A stretch of 6,547 nucleotides of DNA from Burkholderiaceae bacterium (GCA_013696665.1 JACCYC010000372.1:1-6547), one strand, 5' to 3'; counted from the stretch's first letter, positions 1 through 6,224 are shown. Translations and numbers: made by a program. The notes: a model not told the origin generated them from the sequence alone.

Positions 1-431
1 TCTGGATCACCGGTGGCACGTGGAACATCTACAGCCAGATCGGCGTGATTACATTGGTTGGATTGATTACCAAGCATGGCATTCTGATCGTCGAGTTCGC
101 CAACCAGTTGCAGGAGCGCGGCGAAGCTTTGTTCGATGCAATCAAGCACTCTGCCGTGTTGCGCCTGCGTCCGATTCTGATGACGACCGGTGCGATGGTG
201 TTGGGCGCCGTTCCGCTGGCACTTTCATCTAGCGCCGGCGCCGAGAGCCGGATTCAAATCGGATGGGTGATCGTCGGCGGCATGACGTTCGGCACCTTGC
301 TGACGCTCTACGTCGTACCGACGATGTACACGTTGATGGAGCAGGCGCTCGGCAAGTGGATGGGATCGCACCAGCATCAGCAGCAACTTCCGCCTGCGCA
401 GCATGCGGCGGCAGAGGGCGGGGCCGAGTGA
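1..431 (+). CDS. RND (HAE1-type) multidrug efflux permease, C-terminal 142 residues (5' end outside window)
   Basis: This is the C-terminal end of an inner-membrane proton-driven efflux permease of the AcrB/MexF type, which works with a periplasmic adaptor and an outer-membrane channel to export drugs or other amphiphiles. The first complete codon is at base 3 and the frame is open from the window edge to the TGA at 429-431, so the gene starts upstream. Three hydrophobic helices, at about fragment residues 10-31, 53-75 and 86-113, match the last transmembrane helices of the family. Family-typical stretches are GLITKHGILIVEFANQLQE, LRLRPILMTTGAMVLGAVPL and QIGWVIVGGMTFGTLLTL. After the last helix comes a short cytoplasmic tail rich in His, Gln and Ala. 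dnaQ follows 10 bases later on the same strand, so read-through is possible although the functions are unrelated. Substrate and pump subfamily cannot be decided from this fragment. Confidence 0.95.
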   Translation, partial: WITGGTWNIYSQIGVITLVGLITKHGILIVEFANQLQERGEALFDAIKHSAVLRLRPILMTTGAMVLGAVPLALSSSAGAESRIQIGWVIVGGMTFGTLLTLYVVPTMYTLMEQALGKWMGSHQHQQQLPPAQHAAAEGGAE

Positions 432-441
432 AAGGCACGGC

Positions 442-1173
442 GTGACAGAACGCTGGGTTGTGCTGGACACCGAGACCACCGGTCTTGAAGTTAGGGATGG
501 CCACCGGATCATCGAAATTGGCGCGATAGAAATCGTAGGGCGCCGTCGTACCGACCGACTGTTTCATCAGTACGTCAATCCAGAGCGTGAATGCGATGAA
601 GGCGCGCTGAGCGTGCACGGCATCAACCGCGAGTTTCTGGATGGCAAACCGAAGTTCTGCGAGATAGCAGATGATCTGATCGAATTCGTCAGCGGCGCTG
701 AGATCATTATTCATAACGCGCCGTTCGATGTGGAGTTTCTCGACGCTGAGCTCACGCGAATCGGTCGAAACCGGCTCACCGATTACTGCGTGAAAGTTAC
801 CTGCTCGCTACAGCATGCGCGCGAGCAGCATCCTGGCAAGCGCAACTCTCTTGACGCCCTCTGCGAGCGTTATGCGGTATCCAACGCACACCGCACGTTG
901 CACGGCGCTTTGCTCGACGCCGGCTTGCTCGCTGAAGTGTTTCTGTCAATGACGCGCGGTCAGGACAGCCTGGTCATCGATGTCCTCGACGACGACACTC
1001 TTCTCGGAAACTTCGGCGCAATCGACGTATCGTCGCTACTCGCGGTGGTTGTCTCGAACGACGAAACCGCCGCGCATGAAGCTTTGCTTGACACGATCGC
1101 GCGCGAAGCGAAGCTCACGCCTGTCTGGCGCCTTGAGCTGTACTCACCAACGGTGCTCGGGGAGGTGCAGTAA
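442..1173 (+). CDS. dnaQ: DNA polymerase III epsilon subunit (3'-5' proofreading exonuclease), DEDDh family
   Basis: A 243-residue DnaQ, the same length as the E. coli protein; it would proofread for the replicative polymerase by binding the alpha subunit. Exo I is VLDTETTGLE with Asp9 and Glu11. Exo II is HNAPFDVEFLD with Asp96. Exo III is HRTLHGALLDAGLLAEVFL with His154 and Asp159. The family signature PGKRNSLDALCERY is at 131-144. Residues from about 185 on would be the linker and alpha-binding tail. The start chosen is GTG at 442, which puts the protein 3-4 residues before the usual beginning and has AAAGG at 431-435, six bases upstream. The frame stays open back to an ATG at 403, but that start would overlap the efflux gene and add 13 atypical residues. 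One oddity: the usually conserved Asp in the V-[IT]-D-[ST]-L segment is Cys121 here. The efflux gene, not rnhA, lies upstream, so this could be a divergent paralogue rather than the housekeeping copy. Confidence 0.93.
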   Translation: MTERWVVLDTETTGLEVRDGHRIIEIGAIEIVGRRRTDRLFHQYVNPERECDEGALSVHGINREFLDGKPKFCEIADDLIEFVSGAEIIIHNAPFDVEFLDAELTRIGRNRLTDYCVKVTCSLQHAREQHPGKRNSLDALCERYAVSNAHRTLHGALLDAGLLAEVFLSMTRGQDSLVIDVLDDDTLLGNFGAIDVSSLLAVVVSNDETAAHEALLDTIAREAKLTPVWRLELYSPTVLGEVQ

Positions 1174-1209
1174 CTTTATTGCGCCGTGTCGCGACGACCG
1201 GCTGCATTC

Positions 1210-2349
1210 CTACCCCATCACTCTCATCACCGCCGCCGGCGGCACTCGCGTAAACGCAGCCGCGAGCCGCAGCCCTTTCGGCCAGGCACGCGCGATCGGG
1301 ATCAGCATCCGCTGCCCAGGCGCCGAGCGCCCGAATCGATACAACGCTGAGGCGCGCGCCACCTGCGCGGCGACATCGGTGCGAATCCGCCGGTGATACT
1401 CGCGCGACCCGCTACCGCACAGATACGACTGAGCTGCGAGCGCGGCGCTGTGGAGCGCGATCGCCATGCCATCGCCTGAGAACGATGGGATCACGGCGAC
1501 CTGATCGCCGAGCCGATACATATTCTGTGCATCGCCGGGCAGCGGTGCGTGAACGAACCCGTACGGCACGCGGTAGATCGCGAGCGGGCGGTCAAGCAAC
1601 GGGGTCGCGCCATACAGGCGCTGCCGAAGATGCTCACTAGTGTGCGCCAAATCGTGCAACAGCCCTTCCCAGGTCGAACCGCTTTGCTGAAATTGCGCGC
1701 GATCGGTCAGCAGGCACAGATTGGCCCGCTCTTCCTCGACCAGCTGCAGACCTGCATAGCCGTGCGAGAACACGATCACCTCGACGCTTCCCCTCAACGC
1801 CTTTGTTTGGGCCTGATTCAGTTTGAAGTACGTCTTGAATCCGATCAGGTCTTCCGGCGGCTTGACGAGATGCCTTCGCAGATCGCGCACGTCATGCTTG
1901 CCGGTGGCGAGCAGCAGCGCCTCTGGCCCCCATTCCTCGCCATCGACGTGAACGCGCGCGCCCGACTCGGACTTCAGGATGCGAGCTTCGCATCCGCGGC
2001 GTATGTCAGCGCCGCAACGGGCAGCGTGTTCGAGCAGCGCGTGATCGAGCACACAGCGCGACAAACCGAGTCCGCGAAAAGGCAGCGGCGTCTCGGCCAT
2101 CTGGCCACCGCGTACCAGCCGCAACCGCGAGATGGCGTGACCGCCGAGCGGCGCGAGATCAAGCCCGACGCGCGCCAGATACTGCTGCGCTTCCTCGCTC
2201 ACGAACTCGCCGCAGATCTTGTGCGAAGGACCCGCCTCGCGCTCGAACAGCAGCGCGCGCTTGCCGGCCTGCGCAAGCAGCGCGGCCGCCGCGCCGCCCG
2301 CAAGGCCGCCGCCGACAATCACGACCTCGCGATGGTGCGACTGATTCAC
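1210..2349 (-). CDS. FAD-dependent oxidoreductase of the geranylgeranyl reductase / aromatic hydroxylase group; last gene of the type III PKS operon
   Basis: A 379-residue flavoenzyme, presumably cytosolic. The N-terminal Rossmann motif VVIVGGGLAGG (residues 9-19; Gly13, Gly15, Gly18) is followed by an acidic strand end at Glu36, for the FAD ribose. The K-I-C-G-E segment (44-48) is characteristic of the geranylgeranyl reductase-like branch. ATGKH (148-152) and the C-terminal FAD motif GDQVAVIPSFSGDGMAI (281-297) complete the fold. The start is GTG at 2349, whose bases form GTGA with the methyltransferase stop. The frame extends to 2388, but that would overlap the upstream gene and add 13 residues before the FAD motif. 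By analogy with SrsC, the flavoprotein of the Streptomyces srs operon, it may hydroxylate or oxidise the aromatic ring made upstream, or it may reduce a double bond in the lipid chain; the sequence does not decide between these. The gene ends 36 bases from the convergent dnaQ stop. Confidence 0.85.
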   Translation of the reverse strand: MNQSHHREVVIVGGGLAGGAAAALLAQAGKRALLFEREAGPSHKICGEFVSEEAQQYLARVGLDLAPLGGHAISRLRLVRGGQMAETPLPFRGLGLSRCVLDHALLEHAARCGADIRRGCEARILKSESGARVHVDGEEWGPEALLLATGKHDVRDLRRHLVKPPEDLIGFKTYFKLNQAQTKALRGSVEVIVFSHGYAGLQLVEEERANLCLLTDRAQFQQSGSTWEGLLHDLAHTSEHLRQRLYGATPLLDRPLAIYRVPYGFVHAPLPGDAQNMYRLGDQVAVIPSFSGDGMAIALHSAALAAQSYLCGSGSREYHRRIRTDVAAQVARASALYRFGRSAPGQRMLIPIARAWPKGLRLAAAFTRVPPAAVMRVMG

Positions 2350-3044
2350 TTCAATCGCCCGATGCCAACGCGAAACGGGACGTGCCACCGAACTTCGGCG
2401 TCAACGCCTGCTTCGTGCAGCATCGCGCGCCATTCGGCAAGCCGGAAGCTGCGTGCGATCGACACCGTTCCATCGAGGCGCACGATGCGGTGCCAACCCG
2501 CAAGCCGCGCCAGCCAGCGGAACGTGTAGTACGAAATCGCGTGCCGCTGCAGATCGGAGACGTACCACCCGCGTGTGCAATTGCGTTCCATCCATCGCAC
2601 GAAGTCGACGGCGTGCGCATCGTCGAGGTGATGCGTGAACTGGGAGCTGACAATGAAATCCGGGCGCGGTTGTGGCGCGGCGTCGAACACATCACCGGTC
2701 TGATAGTCGATATGCATTGCCGACGGAGTCGCGGCGCGTGCGGCAAGTGCACTGCGCGGATTCAGATCGATGCCGGCCAGCGACAGCGCACGCCCATTTA
2801 TCACGCCCCACTGATAAAGCGTTCGCAGAAAATCACCACGGCCATACGCAACGTCGAAAATCGACACGGGTAACGATCCCGGCACGCTCCGCGTCGCGCG
2901 CGCCAGCCAACGCAGCGTCGCGCGATGCGTGAAAGTGACCCGGTTGACTTGCTCCAGATCGGCAAGGCATTGCGCATAGTCGGCCGCGCTGATGTTCGGG
3001 CCGTCCATCAATTCGTCCTGCGTGCTGCGCGTCGCGAGGTGCAT
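2346..3044 (-). CDS. Class I SAM-dependent methyltransferase of type III PKS clusters
   Basis: A 232-residue methyltransferase that would transfer a methyl group from S-adenosylmethionine to an oxygen or carbon of the polyketide. The nucleotide-binding motif I is IFDVAYGRGDFLRTL (62-76), with Tyr where many relatives have Cys. GIDLNP (91-96) supplies the acidic residue for the SAM ribose, TGDVFDA (116-122) forms motif III, and DFIVSSQFTHHLDD (129-142) is motif IV. The C-terminal half (YVSDLQRHAISYYTF, then DGTVSIARSFRLAEW) resembles methyltransferases I recall next to chalcone synthase-like genes and flavoenzymes. ATG 3044 lies four bases after the PKS TAA stop. A second ATG at 3008 has an AGGA seven bases upstream, but starting there would drop the ELMD segment that seems conserved in relatives. 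The stop overlaps the flavoenzyme GTG by four bases. SrsB of the srs operon is the functional analogue; O- or C-specificity is not evident. Confidence 0.85.
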   Translation of the reverse strand: MHLATRSTQDELMDGPNISAADYAQCLADLEQVNRVTFTHRATLRWLARATRSVPGSLPVSIFDVAYGRGDFLRTLYQWGVINGRALSLAGIDLNPRSALAARAATPSAMHIDYQTGDVFDAAPQPRPDFIVSSQFTHHLDDAHAVDFVRWMERNCTRGWYVSDLQRHAISYYTFRWLARLAGWHRIVRLDGTVSIARSFRLAEWRAMLHEAGVDAEVRWHVPFRVGIGRLK

Positions 3045-3048
3045 CGCG

Positions 3049-4131
3049 TTACCGCTCGAGCCGGAAGCGGAATGTCTCCGCGACCATGCCCGGGCCGAAG
3101 GCCATCGCCATTCCATTGCCGCGAGCGGCGGATTGCTGCAGCCGCTGCAGGACGAACATCACGGTGGCCGACGACATGTTGCCGAAGTCGTTGAGCACGG
3201 CGCGCGATACATCGAGCGCGTGCCGACCGAGCTGCAAGCCAGCCTCGACGGCATCGAGCACGGTGCGGCCGCCGGCGTGCACGGCCCACAGGTCGATCGC
3301 GTCCAATCCATGGCCGCGCAGAACACCGCCTGCGTCGTGCGTGTCGAGCTCTTCCTTCAAGGTCCGCATGATGCGCGCCGGCACCTGGCCGGAAAGGTGC
3401 ATGTCAAAGCCCTGGTCGCCAATGTGCCACGTGATCATCGATTCGCTGTCTGGAATCACGACCGACCGGAACTCGTCGAGCGCAATGCCGTGCGGCTGCG
3501 AGGTGACCAGCGCCGCCGCGGCACCGTCGCCGAACAACAGAAACGACAACACCTTTTCAAGGTCGGCGGTCTCCTGCAAATGCAGAGTCGACAATTCCAG
3601 ATTCAAAACGAGCACTCGCGCATCCGGATTGGAACGCACGATGTGGTGCGCGGTGCGCAGCGCGGGCACGGCCGCTGCGCACCCCATGAAACCGATGATC
3701 GTGCGTTCGATGTCGGGCCGCAGCCCGAGTGCGCCAATCAATTGCAGATCCAGCCCCGGCGCAGTGAAGCCGGTGCATGAAGCCACGATCAAATGCGTTA
3801 GTTGCGCCAGTTCGTGACGGTCATCACCCAACTGCAGTGCAGCCTTGCAGGCAAGTCGCAGCGCCTGCGGCTCGTACAGTGCCATCCGCGCGGCGGTTGA
3901 GGGGAACCGGCCGCGCTGATAAAAGCCGTCCGCATCGACTTCGCCCGCGTCGATTCGCCCCGCGCGCAAGTATGAATAGCGGTGCGAGATGCCGGCGCGC
4001 TCGACCATGCGGTCGAATACGGATCGCGTTTTGTCGTCAGGCAGCAGCGTGCGCGCAAATTTCACGAAGTCGGCATGCACGTCGTGGTCGGGCACCGCGG
4101 TGCCAATGCGATTGATGTAGGCAGTCGTCAT
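3049..4131 (-). CDS. Type III polyketide synthase (chalcone/stilbene synthase family)
   Basis: A 360-residue homodimeric-type condensing enzyme that loads an acyl starter on a cysteine, extends it with malonyl-CoA and cyclises it. The complete catalytic triad is visible: Cys151 in IIGFMGCAAAVPALR, His285 in WAVHAGGRTVLDA and Asn318 in NDFGNMSSATVMF. Other family marks are VASCTGFTAPGLDLQLI (117-133), SFLLFGDGAAAALV (196-209) and the C-terminal AFGPGM (344-349). The last, a GFGPG-type loop, and the GNMSSATV segment separate it from FabH, which has a similar triad. The ATG at 4131 overlaps the ketosynthase TGA as ATGA and has AAGG four bases upstream. Length is at the short end for the family (about 350-400). 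Likely products are alkylresorcinols, alkylpyrones or acylphloroglucinols; starter and chain length cannot be read from the sequence. Its position directly after an ACP and a ketosynthase suggests an ACP-bound starter. Confidence 0.93.
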   Translation of the reverse strand: MTTAYINRIGTAVPDHDVHADFVKFARTLLPDDKTRSVFDRMVERAGISHRYSYLRAGRIDAGEVDADGFYQRGRFPSTAARMALYEPQALRLACKAALQLGDDRHELAQLTHLIVASCTGFTAPGLDLQLIGALGLRPDIERTIIGFMGCAAAVPALRTAHHIVRSNPDARVLVLNLELSTLHLQETADLEKVLSFLLFGDGAAAALVTSQPHGIALDEFRSVVIPDSESMITWHIGDQGFDMHLSGQVPARIMRTLKEELDTHDAGGVLRGHGLDAIDLWAVHAGGRTVLDAVEAGLQLGRHALDVSRAVLNDFGNMSSATVMFVLQRLQQSAARGNGMAMAFGPGMVAETFRFRLER

Positions 4132-5357
4132 CGTGCCTTGCGAAAGGCGAGCACCGCATTGAAGCCGCCGAAGGCGAACGAGTTCGAGATGGCTGCGTCG
4201 ATTGAAGCGTGGCGCGACCTGTTCGGCACGTAGTCAAGGTCGCACTCGGGGTCGAACACGCGGTAGCCGATGGTTGGCGGCGCCACGTCGTCACGCAGCG
4301 CAAGCACCGTGGCGAGCGCCTCGAGTGCGCCACCCGCATTCAAGCAATGGCCGAGCATCGATTTGGTCGAGGATACGGCGAGCCGCTGCGCGTGGTCGCC
4401 AAACACCCGCTTCAATGCTGCTGTCTCGCTCCGATCGTTGAGCCGCGTGCCGGTTCCGTGCGCGTTGACATACTGCACGTCGGCCGGCTGCAGGCCCGCA
4501 TCGGCGAGCGCTGCGCTGATCGCCTGCGCGGCGCCGGCGTCGTCCGGCGCGGTGATGTCGGCAGCGTCTGCGCTCATGCCGAAGCCGACGATCTCGGCGT
4601 GAATCATCGCGCCCCTCTTTTTCGCATGCGACCACTCTTCAAGCACCAGCACCGCGGCGCCCTCACCGAGCACCAGCCCGGCGCGGTCCTTCGAAAACGG
4701 GCGGCATGCGTCGGGACTGAGCACGCGCAGGGCATCCCATGCCCGCACGTGTCCGACGGTCAATGACGCATCGCTGCCGCCGGTGACCGCGAACTGCAGC
4801 AAGCCCGCGCGAATCATGTGAAACGCGAGCCCGATTGCGTGCGTCGACGATGCGCATGCCGATGCAGTGGCAAACGACGGGCCGCGCAGGCCGAAGTCGA
4901 TCGAGATGTGGCTGGCCGGCGCGTTGGGCATGATGCGCGGCACCGTGAAGGGGTGCAGCCGGTTCGAGCCTTCGCCGTAGAGCGTGTGATACGACGTGTC
5001 GATGGTGTTCACTCCAAGGCCTGCGCCGAACACGACGCCGGCCTTGTTCGCATCGAGCCCGAGCGCTCCAACGCCGGCGGGCGCGGCCTGGCGCATCGCT
5101 TCGTGCGCGGCTACCACCGCGAATTGTGAAGTGCGGTCGAGCATCGGCAACCTGCGTGCATCAAAGTGCGCGTTCGGATCGAAGCCCGCTACTTCGGCCG
5201 CGGTGCGTGCGGTCAATCGGTCGATCGGAATGTTTACGATCGGCCGGATGCCGCATTCACCGGCGAGGAGAGCGCGCCATAGCGACGCAGCGTCGTGGCC
5301 AAGCGCAGCGATTGCCCCCAGTCCCGTGACGGCGACGCGCCGTTCGGAAATCGTCAA
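4128..5357 (-). CDS. FabF-like beta-ketoacyl-ACP synthase (KAS II-type), dedicated to the operon
   Basis: A 409-residue ketosynthase, normal for FabF. It would condense an acyl group on its cysteine with malonyl-ACP. The nucleophile is Cys168 in TASACASSTHAIG. The two catalytic histidines are His300 in VNAHGTGTRLND and His337 in STKSMLGHCLNAGG, with Lys332. The N-terminal VAVTGLGAIAALG and C-terminal SNSFAFGGFNAVLAF are typical, so it is probably active rather than a chain-length-factor relic. Deviations are Asn340 where FabF relatives usually have Gly after the active-site histidine, and Phe399 where GGTN is common. The start is TTG at 5357, forming TTGA with the ACP stop and preceded by a run of six G about eight bases upstream; no ATG or GTG suits the conserved N-terminus. 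It does not look like the housekeeping fabF because its neighbours are a type III PKS and tailoring enzymes. It may elongate or select the starter acyl chain on the adjacent ACP. Confidence 0.92.
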   Translation of the reverse strand: MTISERRVAVTGLGAIAALGHDAASLWRALLAGECGIRPIVNIPIDRLTARTAAEVAGFDPNAHFDARRLPMLDRTSQFAVVAAHEAMRQAAPAGVGALGLDANKAGVVFGAGLGVNTIDTSYHTLYGEGSNRLHPFTVPRIMPNAPASHISIDFGLRGPSFATASACASSTHAIGLAFHMIRAGLLQFAVTGGSDASLTVGHVRAWDALRVLSPDACRPFSKDRAGLVLGEGAAVLVLEEWSHAKKRGAMIHAEIVGFGMSADAADITAPDDAGAAQAISAALADAGLQPADVQYVNAHGTGTRLNDRSETAALKRVFGDHAQRLAVSSTKSMLGHCLNAGGALEALATVLALRDDVAPPTIGYRVFDPECDLDYVPNRSRHASIDAAISNSFAFGGFNAVLAFRKAR

Positions 5358-5662
5358 CTATGCGCCCCCCGTTCTGTTGGCTTGCTATCGAGAACCGCCA
5401 GGATCTGATCGATCAACATCCCGACGGTCATCGAAGCATCGGCCGGTGGTTCGGGCGCGAGCGGCAGCTCGATACCAAAGTGCGATTCGATCTCGAACAC
5501 AGCCAGCGTCAGATCCAGCGAGCTGATGCCGAGATCGTCGGTGCGTGCATCCAGGCGCAGCCGGTTGCGATCGACCTTTGTCTCGCGTGCAACGATGTCG
5601 AGGATCACATCGACTCGCGGGTCGGCGTTGGTTGCGGGCAGGGGCGGTATTGCCGAGTCCAT
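5354..5662 (-). CDS. Acyl carrier protein, first gene of the type III PKS operon
   Basis: A 102-residue four-helix carrier protein that would hold acyl intermediates on a phosphopantetheine arm. The attachment region reads TDDLGISSLDLTLAVFEIES (41-60). Ser48 is the expected modified serine, with Ser47 where the classic D-S-L motif has Asp. Following residues (HFGIELPL, then a C-terminal helix with MLIDQILAVLD) fit ACP helices II-IV. It carries about 15 extra N-terminal residues rich in Pro and Ala compared with FAS AcpP, and a 10-residue polar tail. ATG 5662 is preceded by AAAGGA with a rather long 12-base gap. The frame remains open to a TTG at 5755, so a longer N-terminus cannot be excluded. 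The stop overlaps the ketosynthase TTG. As the first gene it probably follows the operon promoter, in 5663-5809, but I found no convincing -35/-10 pair there. No phosphopantetheinyl transferase is in the window, so a host one must act. Confidence 0.88.
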   Translation of the reverse strand: MDSAIPPLPATNADPRVDVILDIVARETKVDRNRLRLDARTDDLGISSLDLTLAVFEIESHFGIELPLAPEPPADASMTVGMLIDQILAVLDSKPTERGAHS

Positions 5663-5809
5663 CGTGCTGTGCAGTCCTTTCGCGCGGAGTCCGGATAGAG
5701 CGTGCAAGAGATTCAGATAGACCTCTGCGATGACGCGAGAGGCATCGTAAAGCAAGCAAACAGCGCGCGAGGCCGTGCAATAATTCCGTCCCGTTTTGTA
5801 TCGGCAAGC
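5663..5809. promoter_or_regulatory. Divergent intergenic region between the PKS operon and tRNA-Val; presumed to hold both promoters
   Basis: These 147 bases separate the minus-strand ACP start from the plus-strand tRNA. Both transcription units must begin here unless the operon is read from beyond the tRNA. On the + strand, AATAAT at 5779-5784 is a plausible -10 element about 26 bases before the tRNA, but no good -35 accompanies it. On the minus strand several TTGC-containing hexamers occur without a properly spaced -10. The role is inferred from gene orientation; exact sites are not resolved. Confidence 0.35.
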
Positions 5810-5884
5810 GGGTGGTTAGCTCAGTGGTAGAGCACTGCCTTCACACGGCAGGGGTCACAGGTTCGAACCCTGTACCACCCACCA
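5810..5884 (+). tRNA. tRNA-Val, anticodon CAC, CCA encoded
   Basis: A complete 75-base cloverleaf. The acceptor stem GGGTGGT (5810-5816) pairs with ACCACCC (5874-5880). The D arm GCTC/GAGC encloses AGTGGTA. The anticodon stem CTGCC/GGCAG holds the loop TTCACAC with anticodon CAC at 5842-5844, which reads GUG valine codons. The T arm is ACAGG/CCTGT around TTCGAAC. The discriminator A5881 is followed by an encoded CCA. It is transcribed away from the PKS operon. Its 3' end runs into a sequence that resembles an integrase attachment site, listed separately. Confidence 0.97.
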
Positions 5885-5903
5885 TAAAATCAAGGACTTA
5901 CGC
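5855..5903 (+). other. Possible attachment site (attL-like) at the tRNA-Val 3' end
   Basis: The T-arm and acceptor half of the tRNA continue into ATAAAATCAAGGACTTACGC (5885-5903). A short AT-rich piece with an ACTTACG-like core just after the CCA is a pattern I associate with tyrosine-integrase target sites at betaproteobacterial tRNA genes. The small mobile-element-style genes downstream are consistent with this. No second copy of the sequence and no integrase is inside the window, so the site is an inference from position and resemblance only. Confidence 0.35.
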
Positions 5904-6007
5904 AAGATTTTAGATTGCAGCCGGAGCCGTATTGCATCCGTACTGCAAAGTCGCTCGAAACTGCCGGCGTTCCCGCTCCCTGCCGCTACGGCCAGCAAGA
6001 GGGCGCG

Positions 6008-6044
6008 AAATCTACGCTTTATCGCTTGACCTTGCGCTAGATTT
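6008..6044. promoter_or_regulatory. Inverted repeat and possible promoter ahead of the small DNA-binding gene
   Basis: AAATCTA (6008-6014) and TAGATTT (6038-6044) form a perfect 7-base inverted repeat whose arms are 30 bases apart, about three helical turns. A TTGACC at 6026-6031 lies between them and matches a -35 element; CATGAT at 6050-6055 is a weak -10 with 18-base spacing. If used, this promoter would begin transcription near the second ATG (6063) of the next gene. The arrangement suits autoregulation by the downstream protein, but that is inference. Confidence 0.3.
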
Positions 6045-6050
6045 ACTGCC

Positions 6051-6224
6051 ATGATTATTCACATGGCAACGCATACACCCAAACCCGGTCGACCGAAGCT
6101 GCCCGACACCGAGCGCTTATCGCGCATGGTGCGGGTGATGGTGACCGAGGATCAGTACCGCAAGTTGTTGCGGCTGGGCGGCCCTACGTGGCTGCGAGAA
6201 AGGATCAGACAAGCGAGAGAGTGA
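6051..6224 (+). CDS. Small basic protein, putative ribbon-helix-helix-like DNA-binding regulator
   Basis: A 57-residue open frame from ATG 6051 to TGA 6222-6224. The N-terminus is a basic PKPGRPKLPDTERLSR tail, followed by a strand-like MVRVMVTEDQYRKLLRLGG and a C-terminal GPTWLRERIRQARE helix. The order, a basic GRPK arm, then a short beta strand, then helices ending in LGG-x-x-WLRE-x-I, recalls small regulators found on betaproteobacterial phages and islands; I do not recognise a specific named family. No clear ribosome site precedes either ATG 6051 or the in-frame ATG 6063, so the start is uncertain and the gene could be leaderless from 6063. It is the first gene after the tRNA and may control the small genes that follow. 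Confidence 0.6.
   Translation: MIIHMATHTPKPGRPKLPDTERLSRMVRVMVTEDQYRKLLRLGGPTWLRERIRQARE

Noticed and set aside
403..441. Upstream ATG start for dnaQ
   Set aside because: Adds 13 residues not seen in the family and overlaps the efflux gene; GTG 442 has a ribosome site and gives the usual length.
229..714. 161-aa minus-strand open frame across the efflux/dnaQ junction
   Set aside because: Overlaps two clear genes on the other strand and has no motif.
1174..1209. Bidirectional terminator between the convergent dnaQ and flavoenzyme genes
   Set aside because: Only an 8-base palindrome (GTCGCGAC, 1188-1195) is present, with no proper stem-loop and T tract.
1232..1243. Perfect palindrome GCCGCCGGCGGC as a terminator
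   Set aside because: It lies inside the flavoenzyme coding end (V-P-P-A-A) and is not followed by a T run; probably codon bias.
1549..2529. 326-aa plus-strand open frame
   Set aside because: Lies antisense to the well-supported flavoenzyme and methyltransferase; its composition (Arg, Ala, Gln rich) shows no recognisable domain.
2992..3780. 262-aa plus-strand open frame
   Set aside because: Antisense to the type III PKS, whose catalytic triad is complete; a high-GC shadow.
5663..5755. N-terminal extension of the ACP from TTG 5755
   Set aside because: In frame and open, but it needs a TTG start and adds 31 residues that ACPs do not have; kept only as an alternative.
5915..5948. TTGCAG...CTGCAA 6-base inverted repeat as a tRNA terminator
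   Set aside because: Arms are short with a 22-base loop and no T tract follows; likely chance.
5855..6052. 65-aa minus-strand open frame ending in WWVVQGSNL
   Set aside because: Its C-terminus is the antisense of the tRNA T arm and acceptor stem, a well-known source of false small genes.
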